DNA from: Thermus brockianus
GTDB lineage: Bacteria; Deinococcota; Deinococci; Deinococcales; Thermaceae
Reading direction: 5' to 3'
NCBI RefSeq assembly: GCF_001880325.1
Contig: NZ_CP016312.1
Span: 1,054,001-1,118,000, forward strand
Length of the DNA stretch: 64,000 nt
Shown: in pieces, positions 22,597 to 34,586 of the stretch
Numbering within the stretch: the stretch's first letter is position 1
Layout of the letters: each line of letters opens with the position of its first letter
Program-made: the position numbers and the translations under genes
The notes under the pieces: model-generated
Told to the model about the DNA's origin: nothing
Databases searched by the model: none
What the model saw: the letters and a program-made list of their open reading frames with translations, nothing else

Positions 22597-23561
22597 GGCG
22601 CATCGGGGTTTTCACCAGCGGGGGGGATGCCCCCGGCATGAACGCCGCCATCCGGGCGGTGGTGCGGCAGGCCTACGCCTTGGGGATTGAGGTTATTGGC
22701 ATAAGGCGGGGCTACGCCGGGATGATCCTGGGGGAGATGGTGCCCTTGGGGGTGCGGGACGTGGCCAACATCCTGCAGCGGGGAGGGACCATCCTCCTCA
22801 CGGCCAGGAGCCAGGACTTCCTCACCCCCGAGGGCCGGGCCAAGGCGGCCAAGAAGCTTTTGGAGGCGGGGATTGAGGGCCTCGTGGCCATCGGGGGGGA
22901 TGGCACGTTCCGCGGGGCCATGCGGCTTATAGAGGAACACCGCATCCCCGTGGTGGGGGTGCCGGGCACCATTGACAACGACCTCTACGGCACCGACTAC
23001 ACCATCGGCTTTGACACCGCCGTGAACACCGCCCTCGAGGCCATTGACCGCATCCGCGACACCGCGGCCAGCCACGAGCGCGTCTTCTTCATAGAGGTTA
23101 TGGGCCGGAACGCCGGTTTCATCGCCTTGGACGTGGGCCTGGCGGGGGGGGCGGAGGTCATCGCCGTGCCCGAGGAACCCGTGGATCCCAAAGCCATCGC
23201 CGAGGGGCTTCTGGAGTCCCAGCGGCGGGGCAAGACCAGTTCCATCGTGGTGGTGGCCGAGGGGGCCTACCCTGGGGGGGCGGCGGGGCTCCTCGCCGCC
23301 ATCCAGGAGCACGTGGCCGTGGAGGCCCGGGTCACGGTCCTCGGCCACATCCAGCGGGGCGGGAGCCCCACGGCCAAGGACCGGATCCTGGCGAGCCGCC
23401 TGGGGGCGGCGGCGGTGGAGGCCTTGGCTGCCGGGACGAGCGGGGTCATGGTGGGGGAGGTGGAGGGGGAGGTGGAGCTCACCCCCCTCAAGGAGGCGGT
23501 GGAAAGGCGCAAGGACATCAACCGCTCGCTACTTTCCCTTTCCCGGGTGCTGGCCCTCTAG
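22593..23561 (+). CDS. pfkA: ATP-dependent 6-phosphofructokinase
   Basis: Phosphorylates fructose 6-phosphate, the committed step of glycolysis. 322 residues: GVFTSGGDAPGMNA at the start, GGDGTFRGA for ATP binding, and the catalytic PGTIDNDLYGTDYT. The length is normal for the prokaryotic allosteric enzyme. Start overlaps rsmI (ATGA). The last 33 bp overlap the convergent cvpA-like gene. Confidence 0.96.
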   Translation: MRRIGVFTSGGDAPGMNAAIRAVVRQAYALGIEVIGIRRGYAGMILGEMVPLGVRDVANILQRGGTILLTARSQDFLTPEGRAKAAKKLLEAGIEGLVAIGGDGTFRGAMRLIEEHRIPVVGVPGTIDNDLYGTDYTIGFDTAVNTALEAIDRIRDTAASHERVFFIEVMGRNAGFIALDVGLAGGAEVIAVPEEPVDPKAIAEGLLESQRRGKTSSIVVVAEGAYPGGAAGLLAAIQEHVAVEARVTVLGHIQRGGSPTAKDRILASRLGAAAVEALAAGTSGVMVGEVEGEVELTPLKEAVERRKDINRSLLSLSRVLAL

Positions 23562-24002
23562 GGCCAGGGCCTTGCGGAGCCAAGGGGTGCTCCAGGCCAG
23601 GCGGAAGGCTTCCCGGGCGAAGGGGCTTTGCGCCACCCCTTGGTAGATGGGGGTGGGGAGGGTGGCGGCGGGGTAGCGGAGGGTCCCCGCCCCCGTCCTT
23701 TCCCAGGGGTAGCCCGTCCAGAGGCTTAGGGCCAGGAAGAGGCCCAAGAGGAAGCCGCCAAGGGTTCCCAGGGCGGCCTCGAGGCCCCGGGAAAGGCGGG
23801 TCAGGGGGAGGCTTTTCCCCAAAAGCCCTGCCCCCAGGCCCAGGGCCAGGGCCACCCCCCACCCCGAAAGCCCCAGTTGGGCGAGGAGCACGTAGAGCAC
23901 CAGGCCCGCCCCCACAAAGCCCATGACCACCCCAGCCCGGAAGCCCAAGGCCAGGCCCAGGGCCAGGCTGAAGAGGGCCAGGAGGTCCACCCAGGTGAGC
24001 AT
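23529..24002 (-). CDS. CvpA-like membrane protein
   Basis: 157 residues with four predicted membrane helices in the first two thirds (WVDLLALFSLALGLALGF, VVMGFVGAGLVLYVLLA, GVALALGLGAGLL, LGTLGGFLLGLFLALSL). The pattern and the WVDLLAL start resemble the CvpA/colicin V production family. The tail is soluble. It follows pheT but has its own leaderless -10 (TAGAAT), which contains the pheT stop codon. Confidence 0.72.
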   Translation of the reverse strand: MLTWVDLLALFSLALGLALGFRAGVVMGFVGAGLVLYVLLAQLGLSGWGVALALGLGAGLLGKSLPLTRLSRGLEAALGTLGGFLLGLFLALSLWTGYPWERTGAGTLRYPAATLPTPIYQGVAQSPFAREAFRLAWSTPWLRKALALEGQHPGKGK

Positions 24003-24011
24003 GGATAGATT

Positions 24012-27415
<3,404 letters not shown>

Positions 27416-27437
27416 TTAGAGGATACCCCGAAAGCCT

Positions 27438-28097
27438 TTAGAGGGAGGCGGCGAGCCTCTGGAAGAGGGCCGGGGCCTCCGGGGCTTTTCCCCCATCCCG
27501 CCAGGCGAAGCGGAGGTCCTTTAGGGGGCCCTCCCCGACCCCCATGCCCCGGGGGAAGAGGGGGCGGAGGTCCAGCGGCCTCACCTCCTCCCCGCCAAAG
27601 GCCTCGTGGAAGCGGGCCACCTCCTTCTCGGGGCCGAAGTGGTAGGCGTAAAGCCACCAGGCCTCCCCCTCCTTTAGGGCGAAGAGGAAGCGGGGGGAAG
27701 GGGAAAGGGCGGGAAACTCCCCCGAAAAGGGGCGGCGGAGAAAAAGCGAGGCCTGCCCCGGCCTTAGGCGGAAGACCACCTCTAGGGCCTCCCCCAGGAG
27801 GCCGAAGCTTCCCACAAAGGGGCGCACCAGGTCATATCCCTGGACGTTTTTCACCACCACCCCTCCGGCCCGGACCACCCGGCCCTTGGGGGTGCGGAAG
27901 GTGAGGCCCAGGACCTCGGCGGGGAAGAAGAAGTTCTGGGCGAAGCCCCCTCGGGCCACAAGCCCCCCTACTCCCCCGGGGAGCTCCACCGGGGGAAAAG
28001 GCGGGTATAGGCCCGTGCCCTTCAGGGCCTCGAGGACGGCGAGGAGGTCTACTCCCGCCTCGGCCACCAGGTACTGGTCGGCGGCGTGGAGCTCCAT
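27438..28097 (-). CDS. GlcE-like FAD-binding protein (short)
   Basis: 219 residues matching the FAD-binding (PCMH/FAD_binding_4) part of glycolate oxidase subunit Glc[21 protein letters not shown] and the later [19 protein letters not shown] are typical. It is shorter than GlcE in other bacteria (about 350). Subunits GlcD and GlcF are not adjacent, so the partner must be elsewhere. It is downstream of an MFS transporter on the same strand with a 9-bp gap, so the two may share an operon; a link between substrate import and oxidation is inference. Confidence 0.8.
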   Translation of the reverse strand: MELHAADQYLVAEAGVDLLAVLEALKGTGLYPPFPPVELPGGVGGLVARGGFAQNFFFPAEVLGLTFRTPKGRVVRAGGVVVKNVQGYDLVRPFVGSFGLLGEALEVVFRLRPGQASLFLRRPFSGEFPALSPSPRFLFALKEGEAWWLYAYHFGPEKEVARFHEAFGGEEVRPLDLRPLFPRGMGVGEGPLKDLRFAWRDGGKAPEAPALFQRLAASL

Positions 28098-28106
28098 AGG
28101 GCCAAT

Positions 28107-29156
28107 CTAGCGCACCGGGGCGAGGAGGAAGGCCAAGACCGCCAGGCCCATCCCCACCCCCACCGCCAGGGGGAAGCTGTGGAGGAAGAAGGGGTAAAGG
28201 AGGCCCGCCAGGGTTCCCCCCAGGTAGAAGCTCGCCACGTAGGTCCCGCTCACCCCCGCCCCCCTCCGCCCCGCCGCCCCCGAGGCCAGGCTCTGGGCGG
28301 TGAAGAGGGCGGCCATCTGGAGGACGAAGCCCAGGACCAGAAGGGGCGGGGGCAGGAGGAGAAGGCCTAGCCCCAGGAGGACCAGGAGGAAGGCCAGGCG
28401 GAAGGTGGCCACCGCCCCAAACCGCCGGGCCAGGACCCCGGAAAGGGCGCTACCCGGGATGCCGAAGAGGTAGGCCAGGTAGACCAACCCCACCTCCCCC
28501 GGGCCATACCCCCACTCCAGGAGGCGGTAGGGGAGGAGGTTGGCGAGGAAGAGGTTCAGAAAGAGGAGGATACTCCCCACGGCGTAGAGGGGAAAGGCCC
28601 TTGGGTCATACCGGGGCCTTCCCAAGGGGGGAAGGCCGGCGGGGGCCCGGAGGACGAGGAGGCCGAGGAGGAGGGCGGGAAGGGAGAGGAGGAAAAGCGC
28701 CCCCCGCACCCCAAGTCCCTCCGCCAAAAGCCCCGCCAGGACCCGGCCGAGCCCCCCGCCCAGGACGTTGCCCGCCATGTAAAGCCCCGCCATCTCCAAG
28801 GCCCTCTGGGGGTAGAGCACGGGAACCAGGGCGATGGCCAAGGTGGGCACCAGGGCCGCCCCCACCCCTTGGAGGAGGCGGCAGAGGGTCCAGAGGGGAA
28901 GGCTGGGGCTAAAGGCCCCCAAGGCCCCGCCCAGGCCCACCAAGAGGAGCCCTCCCCCCAGGAGCGCCCCCCCGGGCCACGGGAGGCGGGGCACCAGGGG
29001 GGAGAGGAGGACGAGGAGGAGGAGGGGAAGCCCCATCCCCGGCCCCGCCGCTCCCGGGGGGGCGCCGTGGAGCCTTTCCAGGAGGGGAAGAAGGGGTACC
29101 ACGGCGTAGAGGGCGCTGTAGAGGGCCACGCCGGAGAGGAGGACGGCCAGGCGCAT
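28107..29156 (-). CDS. MFS transporter
   Basis: 349-residue membrane protein of the major facilitator type, 11-12 hydrophobic helices. It starts [20 protein letters not shown] at 29156; longer readings add only Pro/Gly/Arg-rich shadow sequence. Inter-helix loops carry short basic motifs (RFGAVATFR). It resembles drug or metabolite efflux carriers; substrate unknown. The promoter overlaps that of divergent priA. Confidence 0.85.
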   Translation of the reverse strand: MRLAVLLSGVALYSALYAVVPLLPLLERLHGAPPGAAGPGMGLPLLLLVLLSPLVPRLPWPGGALLGGGLLLVGLGGALGAFSPSLPLWTLCRLLQGVGAALVPTLAIALVPVLYPQRALEMAGLYMAGNVLGGGLGRVLAGLLAEGLGVRGALFLLSLPALLLGLLVLRAPAGLPPLGRPRYDPRAFPLYAVGSILLFLNLFLANLLPYRLLEWGYGPGEVGLVYLAYLFGIPGSALSGVLARRFGAVATFRLAFLLVLLGLGLLLLPPPLLVLGFVLQMAALFTAQSLASGAAGRRGAGVSGTYVASFYLGGTLAGLLYPFFLHSFPLAVGVGMGLAVLAFLLAPVR

Positions 29157-29162
29157 CCCCCT

Positions 29163-29168
29163 TATGCT
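29163..29168 (+). promoter_or_regulatory. -10 (TATGCT) for priA
   Basis: TATGCT, 8 nt before the priA ATG at 29177. It overlaps the opposite-strand -10 of the MFS gene. Confidence 0.4.
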
Positions 29169-29169
29169 A
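29164..29169 (-). promoter_or_regulatory. -10 (TAGCAT) for the MFS gene
   Basis: Minus-strand TAGCAT, 7 nt before ATG at 29156. With the priA box it makes a 7-bp overlapping divergent promoter pair. Confidence 0.4.
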
Positions 29170-29176
29170 GGCCCAT

Positions 29177-31294
29177 ATGCGGGTCCTGCAGGTGGCCCTG
29201 TCCCTGCCCCTTCCCCCCATGAGCTACCTGCCCCCCTTGGGCGCCGAGGGGGAGGAGGCCTTGGGGCGGCGGGTGGCGGTGCCCTGGCGGGGGGAGGTGC
29301 GGCTTGGGGTGGTGGTGGGGGAAGGGGGTGGGCCCACCCACACCCTGCGCCACGCCATCGCCTACCTGGACCAGGGTCCCTACCTGCGCCCGGAGGAGAT
29401 CCTTTTCCTGGAGGAGGCTGCCCGCTACCTCTTTGCCCCCTTGGGCCAGGTCCTTTCGGACTTCCTTCCCCCCTTTCCCGAGGTGCGCCACCGGGTGCGG
29501 CTTTACCCCGGGGCGGACCCAAGCCGCTTGCCCCGGGGCCTCGAGGCCCTCACGGACTGGCAGGAGGCCAAGGGGTTTGACCCCAAGGCCCTGGACCTCC
29601 TCCGGGAGGCCGGGCTTTTGGAGGAGGAGGTGGCCTTCAAGGAGGGGAAAAGGGTCCTGTTGCCCCTTAGGGAGGCCCACCCCGACCCGGAGCTGGACCG
29701 GGTGCTCCGGGTGCTTTCCTCCCTCGGCCAGGCGGAAAGCCTCGCCGCCTTGGCCCGGGCGGCGGGGGTAGGGGTGGGGCGGGTGAAGCGGCTTCTGGCG
29801 GAGGGGTATATCGGCTACGGCCCCCCCTCTCCCCCGCCCCGGGAGGGGAGGCCGGTGGCGCCCCTTTTCCTCCCCGAGCGGCCCGGCCGGGTGAACGGGG
29901 GGCGGTTTGGGGAAAGGGTGCGCCTCCTCAAGGGACTGGTGGCGGAGGGGGACCACCTGGTCCTCTTCCCCGAGGTGAGCCTTTTGGAGAGGTTTTTGGC
30001 CCATTTCCCCGAGGCCAGGCCCTACCATGGGGGGCTTCCCCCTTGGGAGCGGGAGGCCCTTTTCCGGAAGCCGGAGGGCCTGGTTTTCGCCACCTACCCC
30101 GGCCTCCTCCTCCCCTTCACCCCCCGCTCCCTGGTGGTGGTGGAGGAGGGGAGCGAGAGCTACAAGCTCCCCTCGGGCACCCGGGCCTTCGTGCCCCCCT
30201 TGGCGGAGATGCGGGCGAGGCTTTTGGGCATCCCCCTCACCTACCTCTCCCAGGTGCCCTCCGTGGAGGTCCTGGAGCGGCCGGGCCTCACCTTCCCCGT
30301 GCCCAAGCCGCGGCTTCTCCTTTTGGACCTCCGGCGGGAGAAGGGCTTTCCCCTGGTGGGACGGGCCTGGGCCCTCCTCCAACAGGTGGAGGAGAAGGGG
30401 CGGCAGGCCCTGGTCCTCGCCCCCCGCAAGGGGTATAGCGCCCTCCTCCTCTGCGCCGACTGCGGCTACAAGCCCACCTGTCCCAACTGCGCCCTCCCCT
30501 TGCGCTACCACAAGGGGGGGAAGGGGAGGCTTTTGTGCCACCAGTGCGGCCACGAGGAGGCCCCGCCCGCCCTCTGCCCGGTGTGCGGCTCCACCCTCCT
30601 GGAACCCAAGGGGCCGGGGTTGGAGTGGCTCCAGGAGGTTTTGCGGGAAAGGCTTGGCGTGCCCGTCTACCGCTACGCCAAGGACGCCAAGGACGACCTC
30701 ACCCCCCTCCTGCAGGGGGCGCCGGGGGTGGTGGTGGGGACCACGGCCCTCCTCCGGGGCCCCGTGCTCCCCGAGCTCGCCCTGGTCCTCCTCCCTTACG
30801 CCGAGGGGTTTCTGCTGGAGGCGGACTTCCGGGCGGCGGAGCGGTACCACCGGCTCCTCTGGGCCCTCACCGAGCTCCGCCCCGGCAGGAAGCCCCTCCT
30901 CGCCCTCCAGACCTACCACCCGGACCACCCCGCCCACCAGGCCCTCCTGGAGGGGAGCGTGGAGGCCTTCCCCTGGGCGGAGAAGGCCCTGCGGGAGGCC
31001 TTGGGCTACCCGCCCAAAGGGCGCATGGTGAAGCTGGAGGTGGCCCACCGCAAGGAGGAGCGGGCCTTGGCGGAGGCCTACGCCCTCTTGGAGGCCCTAA
31101 AGGGCGTGGCCGAGGAAGGGGAGGTCCTGGGCCCCGCCCCGGCTCCCGTGCCCCGGGTGAAGGGGCTTTACGTCTACCATCTCCTCCTCAAGGGGAGCAC
31201 GGAGCGGCTCCACGCCCTCCTCTCCCGCCTGGACCGCCGCCGCTTTAAGCTGGACCCCGATCCCCACCGCTTCGTGGGGCTTTTGGGGGACTAG
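29177..31294 (+). CDS. priA: Primosomal protein PriA, lacking helicase motifs
   Basis: Replication-restart initiator that recognises stalled forks and helps load the replicative helicase. 705 residues. The DNA-binding N-terminus and the zinc domain (CADCGYKPTCPNC, CHQCG, CPVCG at about residues 430-475) are intact, as is the family segment EADFRAAERYHRL. The ATPase motifs are not: there is no GxGKT Walker A where RLLKGLVAEGDHLVLFPE stands, the DEEH box reads VEEGSES, and the QVAGRAGR motif VI reads ALTELRPGR. Deinococcus PriA is a known pseudohelicase, and this one looks the same. Confidence 0.93.
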   Translation: MRVLQVALSLPLPPMSYLPPLGAEGEEALGRRVAVPWRGEVRLGVVVGEGGGPTHTLRHAIAYLDQGPYLRPEEILFLEEAARYLFAPLGQVLSDFLPPFPEVRHRVRLYPGADPSRLPRGLEALTDWQEAKGFDPKALDLLREAGLLEEEVAFKEGKRVLLPLREAHPDPELDRVLRVLSSLGQAESLAALARAAGVGVGRVKRLLAEGYIGYGPPSPPPREGRPVAPLFLPERPGRVNGGRFGERVRLLKGLVAEGDHLVLFPEVSLLERFLAHFPEARPYHGGLPPWEREALFRKPEGLVFATYPGLLLPFTPRSLVVVEEGSESYKLPSGTRAFVPPLAEMRARLLGIPLTYLSQVPSVEVLERPGLTFPVPKPRLLLLDLRREKGFPLVGRAWALLQQVEEKGRQALVLAPRKGYSALLLCADCGYKPTCPNCALPLRYHKGGKGRLLCHQCGHEEAPPALCPVCGSTLLEPKGPGLEWLQEVLRERLGVPVYRYAKDAKDDLTPLLQGAPGVVVGTTALLRGPVLPELALVLLPYAEGFLLEADFRAAERYHRLLWALTELRPGRKPLLALQTYHPDHPAHQALLEGSVEAFPWAEKALREALGYPPKGRMVKLEVAHRKEERALAEAYALLEALKGVAEEGEVLGPAPAPVPRVKGLYVYHLLLKGSTERLHALLSRLDRRRFKLDPDPHRFVGLLGD

Positions 31295-31295
31295 G

Positions 31296-32342
31296 ATGGA
31301 AAGGGCCTGGATAGAGGTGGACCTAAAGGCCCTTTGGGCCAACTGGCGCCTCCTTGCCGCCAAGGCCCGGGGGGAGGTGATCCCCGTCCTCAAGGCGGAC
31401 GCCTACGGCCACGGGGCCTTGCCCATCGCCCGCTTTCTCCTGGAAAGGGGGGCGAGGCGGGTGGCGGTGGCCACGGTGGCGGAGGGGCGGGCCTTGCGGG
31501 AAGGGGGGGTGGAGGGGGAGGTCCTCCTTTTGGGAAGCCTCCACCCTTTGGAGGCGGAGGAGGCCCTTAGGTGGGGCCTCACGCCCACCCTCTCCACCCT
31601 CGAGGCCGCGGAGGCCCTGGCGGGGCGGGCGAGGGCCCTGGGGCTCACCCCCCGGGCCCACCTCAAGGTGGACACGGGGATGAACCGGGTGGGCTTCCCC
31701 TTTGAGGAGGCCCTCCCCGCCCTGCGGGCGGTGGAGGCCTTGGGCATCCGGGTGGAGGGGGTCTACAGCCACCTGGCCACCGCCGGGGAGGATGCGGCCT
31801 TCGTGGAGGTGCAACGCCGCCGCTTCCAGGAGGTGCGCAGGGCCCTTGGGGAGGGCTACTTCTACCACCTGGAGAACTCCTATGGCCTCCTCCTCCACGG
31901 CGGGGAGAACGTGCGGGTGGGGCTTGCCCTTTACGGCCTCGTTCCGGGCTTCGGCCTAAAGCCCATCCTCCGCCTCCTCGCCCGGCCCACCCTGGTGAAG
32001 CGGCTCAAGCCGGGGGACCGGGTGGGGTATGGGGGGGAGTACGTGGCCAAGGGGGGGGAGTGGCTCGCCACCCTCCCCGTGGGCTACGCCGACGGGCTTC
32101 CCCGGGGGGCGGTGGCCTGGGTCAAGGGGCCCTCCGGGGAGCTCTGCCCCGTGGCGGGCCGGATTTCCATGGACCAGACCACGGTCCTCCTCCCCGGTCC
32201 CGTGGGCCTCGAGGCGGTCTTTGAGGTGCTCTCCGCCGACTTCGGCCCCACGGGGCTTTGCGCCTGGGCCGAGGCCCGAAGGACCATCCCCTACGAGGTG
32301 GCGGTCCACCTTTCCCGGAGGCTTCCCCGCTTTTACCTTTAG
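31296..32342 (+). CDS. alr: Alanine racemase
   Basis: PLP enzyme giving D-alanine for peptidoglycan. 348 residues: the PLP lysine lies in VLKADAYGHGALP near residue 36, and the catalytic Tyr lies in the C-terminal beta domain (VGYADGLPRG). It starts one base after the priA stop. The next gene follows within 10 bp, so all three are one operon. Confidence 0.96.
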   Translation: MERAWIEVDLKALWANWRLLAAKARGEVIPVLKADAYGHGALPIARFLLERGARRVAVATVAEGRALREGGVEGEVLLLGSLHPLEAEEALRWGLTPTLSTLEAAEALAGRARALGLTPRAHLKVDTGMNRVGFPFEEALPALRAVEALGIRVEGVYSHLATAGEDAAFVEVQRRRFQEVRRALGEGYFYHLENSYGLLLHGGENVRVGLALYGLVPGFGLKPILRLLARPTLVKRLKPGDRVGYGGEYVAKGGEWLATLPVGYADGLPRGAVAWVKGPSGELCPVAGRISMDQTTVLLPGPVGLEAVFEVLSADFGPTGLCAWAEARRTIPYEVAVHLSRRLPRFYL

Positions 32343-32351
32343 GATTAGCCC

Positions 32352-32672
32352 GTGCAGGCCGTGCGGCTTTTCCAAGGGTACCTCTGGCACCCCAAGGAGG
32401 CCCCCCTAGACCCCAGGGCCCTCCTCCCGGGGGAGGTCCTGGGGGCGAGGCTCCTCCTGGACGAGGTCCCGCCCCCCACCCCCTTCTTTGAGGATGGCAC
32501 CCCCACCCACACCCAGCGCTTCTACCAGCTCACCCTTCTCCTCCTCACGGACGAGCCCCCCGAGGCCCTGAAGCCCTTGGCGGAGGAGGCGGCCCGGGCC
32601 CTGGCGGCCCACCTGGAGGCCCTGCCCCCCGGGGTGGGGTGGCTTCTTCTGGAGGACCTCCGCCCCCTTTAG
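32352..32672 (+). CDS. Hypothetical protein, 106 residues
   Basis: Starts at a GTG 9 bp after alr. Contains a DGTPTHTQRFYQLTLLLLTD segment and a helical tail (LAEEAARALAAHLEAL); no metal or catalytic motif is evident. The base composition matches the neighbours, and it is likely a real translated gene of the priA-alr operon. Its stop overlaps the stop of the convergent gene by 2 bases. Function unknown. Confidence 0.65.
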   Translation: MQAVRLFQGYLWHPKEAPLDPRALLPGEVLGARLLLDEVPPPTPFFEDGTPTHTQRFYQLTLLLLTDEPPEALKPLAEEAARALAAHLEALPPGVGWLLLEDLRPL

Positions 32673-33363
32673 CGCCGCCTGAGGAGAAAGGCGAGGAGGA
32701 GGGAAACCCCCCCAAGGCCGAAGGCGAGGAGGCTTTCCCGCTTTAGGGCGAAGCCCTTGGGCCGGAGGGGCTTGAGGACCCCCGTCTGGTAGGCCGCCAC
32801 CTGCTCCAAGGGCCTTTCCGCCAGGAGGTCCACCACCGGGGGGCTTCCCGGGGGGCCGCCAGGGTCCAGGCCCCCCCTTCCGGGCTGGAGGGCCTTAGGT
32901 ACCAGGGCGCAAAGGGGTCAAAAAGCCCCACTGCCCCGTAGACCCCGTACCGCCCCGGGGGAAGCCCCGTGGCCAGGGCCACCCAATCCCCCTCCCGCCA
33001 GGCCCGCACCCCTTCCCGCTCGCCTTTGGGCGTGCGCCTTTCCGCTCCAAAGCCCGTGAGGAGGTAGGCCACCTCCCACCCTGCCCCTTGGGGCGTGTGG
33101 AGGCCCGGAAGGAGGGTCTCCTCCCCCCCTTCCCCCGTGTCCAGCCAGAGGACCACCGTGGCCAGGCTGAAGCCGAGGGGGCCCTCGAGGGGGTTGGGGT
33201 AGCGGGCGAGGCGCACCTTAAGGACCAGTTCCCCCCTATCCTCCCCCGCCACCGCCAGGAGGTCCGCATACCCTTCCCCCGCCTCCCGGAAAAGCGCCGC
33301 CCGGGGGTAGAGGTAGGCGAGGCCTTGGTCGTCGCCCAGGGGGTCCTGGTAGAGGAAAAGCAC
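32669..33363 (-). pseudogene. Glucodextranase C-domain-like protein with C-terminal membrane tail (frameshifted)
   Basis: The N-terminal 150 residues (FLYQDPLGDDQG, ARYPNPLEGPLGFSL, WLDTGEGGEETLLPG) match the carbohydrate-binding 'glucodextran_C' module found at the end of glucodextranases and pullulanases, here without any catalytic domain. After a run of seven C (32871-32877 on the plus strand) the frame changes; the other frame reads PPVVDLLAERPLEQVAAYQ and ends in a membrane helix plus RRR (LAFGLGGVSLLLAFLLRRR). One added base gives 231 residues. The leaderless GTG at 33363 is 7 nt after TATAAA. No signal peptide is seen. Confidence 0.7.
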
Positions 33364-33370
33364 GCCCACC

Positions 33371-33376
33371 TTTATA
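33371..33376 (-). promoter_or_regulatory. -10 (TATAAA) for the glucodextran_C-like gene
   Basis: Minus-strand TATAAA, 7 nt before GTG at 33363. It contains the yvcK stop codon TAA (33372-33374). Confidence 0.5.
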
Positions 33377-34586
33377 CCAGGCTTAGAAGGGCCTGCACCA
33401 CCTTCTTGGGGTCGTGTTGGGCCAAGGGGCCCTCTTCCCGGAAGTCCCCCGTGAGGACCCGCACCCCATCGGCGGCGAAGGGCCTCGGGTCAAAGGGCAC
33501 GGGGTAGCGGCCCTCCGCGGCGTAGCGCCTTAGGACCTCCTCCGGGATGGGGGCGGTGTGGACCAGGACCACCTCGGGCCTCCGCCCCAGGTGGTAGGCC
33601 ACCGCCTTGTAGTGCTCGTAGGCGGTGTAGCCGTCCGTCTCCCCGGGTTCGGTCATGAGGTTTACCACGTAGACGAGGGGAGCCTTGGCCTCCAGGAGCG
33701 CCTTCTTGAGGGGCTTGGGCAGGAAGCTCGGGATGACGCTCGTGTAGAGGCTCCCTGGCCCCAGGACCAGAAGCTCTGCCCGGGCGATGGCCTCCAGGGC
33801 CTCCGGCATCACCTCCTCCGGCTCGGGTTCCAGGAAGACCTCCCGGATCCGCCCCCGCCTTTCCCGGATGGCTACCTCCCCCACCACCTCCGCCCCGTCC
33901 TGGAAGCGCGCCCTAAGGCGCACCGCCTCGGGGGTGGCGGGGAGGGCCTGGCCCCTAAGGTTCAGGATGGCGTTGGCCTTCCGCACCGCCTCGGCGAAGT
34001 CCCCCGCCACCTCAAAGAGGGTTACCAGGAAGAGGTTGCCGAAGGTGTGCCCCCCAAGCTCCCCCCGGTCAAAGCGGTAGCCGAGGAGCTCGGGAAGGGC
34101 AGGGTGGTCGGAAAGGGCGGCGAGGCAGTCCACCAGGTCCCCCACCGCCGGCAGGCCATAGGAGAGGCGGAGCCGCCCCGTGGAGCCCCCGTCATCCGTC
34201 ACCGCCACGAGGGCAGTGGTGCGGGCGGTGTGCTCCTTGAGGCCCCGGAGGATGCGGGATAGCCCCGTCCCTCCCCCGAAGGCCACCACCTTGGGGCCCT
34301 GTTCCAGCCTTCGGCGCACGTAGACCCTTTCCGGCACCTCCTCGGGCTCGGTGAAGGCGGAGAGCATGCTCCGGTTCATGGTCCAGATCCCCAGGACCCC
34401 GAGGAAGAGCCCCCCAAGGAGGAGGCCCCAGGGCCAGGGGCCCTGTAGGCCCAAGGAGGGTAGGAGTTCGGCGAGCCCAAGCCCGAAGAGGAGGACCCCG
34501 AGGAGGGCGAGGAGGGCGAAGCGCTTCACCCGCATCCCCGGGTAAAGCCAGCGCAGGGAGGGGGGGCTAAGCCTCCTTCGCCACAT
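33372..34586 (-). CDS. yvcK: YvcK/CofD-like gluconeogenesis factor
   Basis: Nucleotide-sugar-binding protein needed for growth on gluconeogenic carbon and for cell shape in firmicutes. 404 residues: two N-terminal membrane helices (residues 22-70, FALLALLGVLLFGLGLAELL), then the CofD-like domain with VVAFGGGTGLSRILRGLK and AVTDDGGSTGRLR. It overlaps the rapZ stop by 20 bp; rapZ-yvcK is the classic pair, but the usual third member whiA is not next to them here. Confidence 0.92.
   Translation of the reverse strand: MWRRRLSPPSLRWLYPGMRVKRFALLALLGVLLFGLGLAELLPSLGLQGPWPWGLLLGGLFLGVLGIWTMNRSMLSAFTEPEEVPERVYVRRRLEQGPKVVAFGGGTGLSRILRGLKEHTARTTALVAVTDDGGSTGRLRLSYGLPAVGDLVDCLAALSDHPALPELLGYRFDRGELGGHTFGNLFLVTLFEVAGDFAEAVRKANAILNLRGQALPATPEAVRLRARFQDGAEVVGEVAIRERRGRIREVFLEPEPEEVMPEALEAIARAELLVLGPGSLYTSVIPSFLPKPLKKALLEAKAPLVYVVNLMTEPGETDGYTAYEHYKAVAYHLGRRPEVVLVHTAPIPEEVLRRYAAEGRYPVPFDPRPFAADGVRVLTGDFREEGPLAQHDPKKVVQALLSLV

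Noticed and set aside
29177-31294. PriA read as a frameshifted or truncated helicase
   Set aside because: The frame is continuous at 705 residues, and the segments around the missing motifs align with the family; the motifs are replaced, not cut out.
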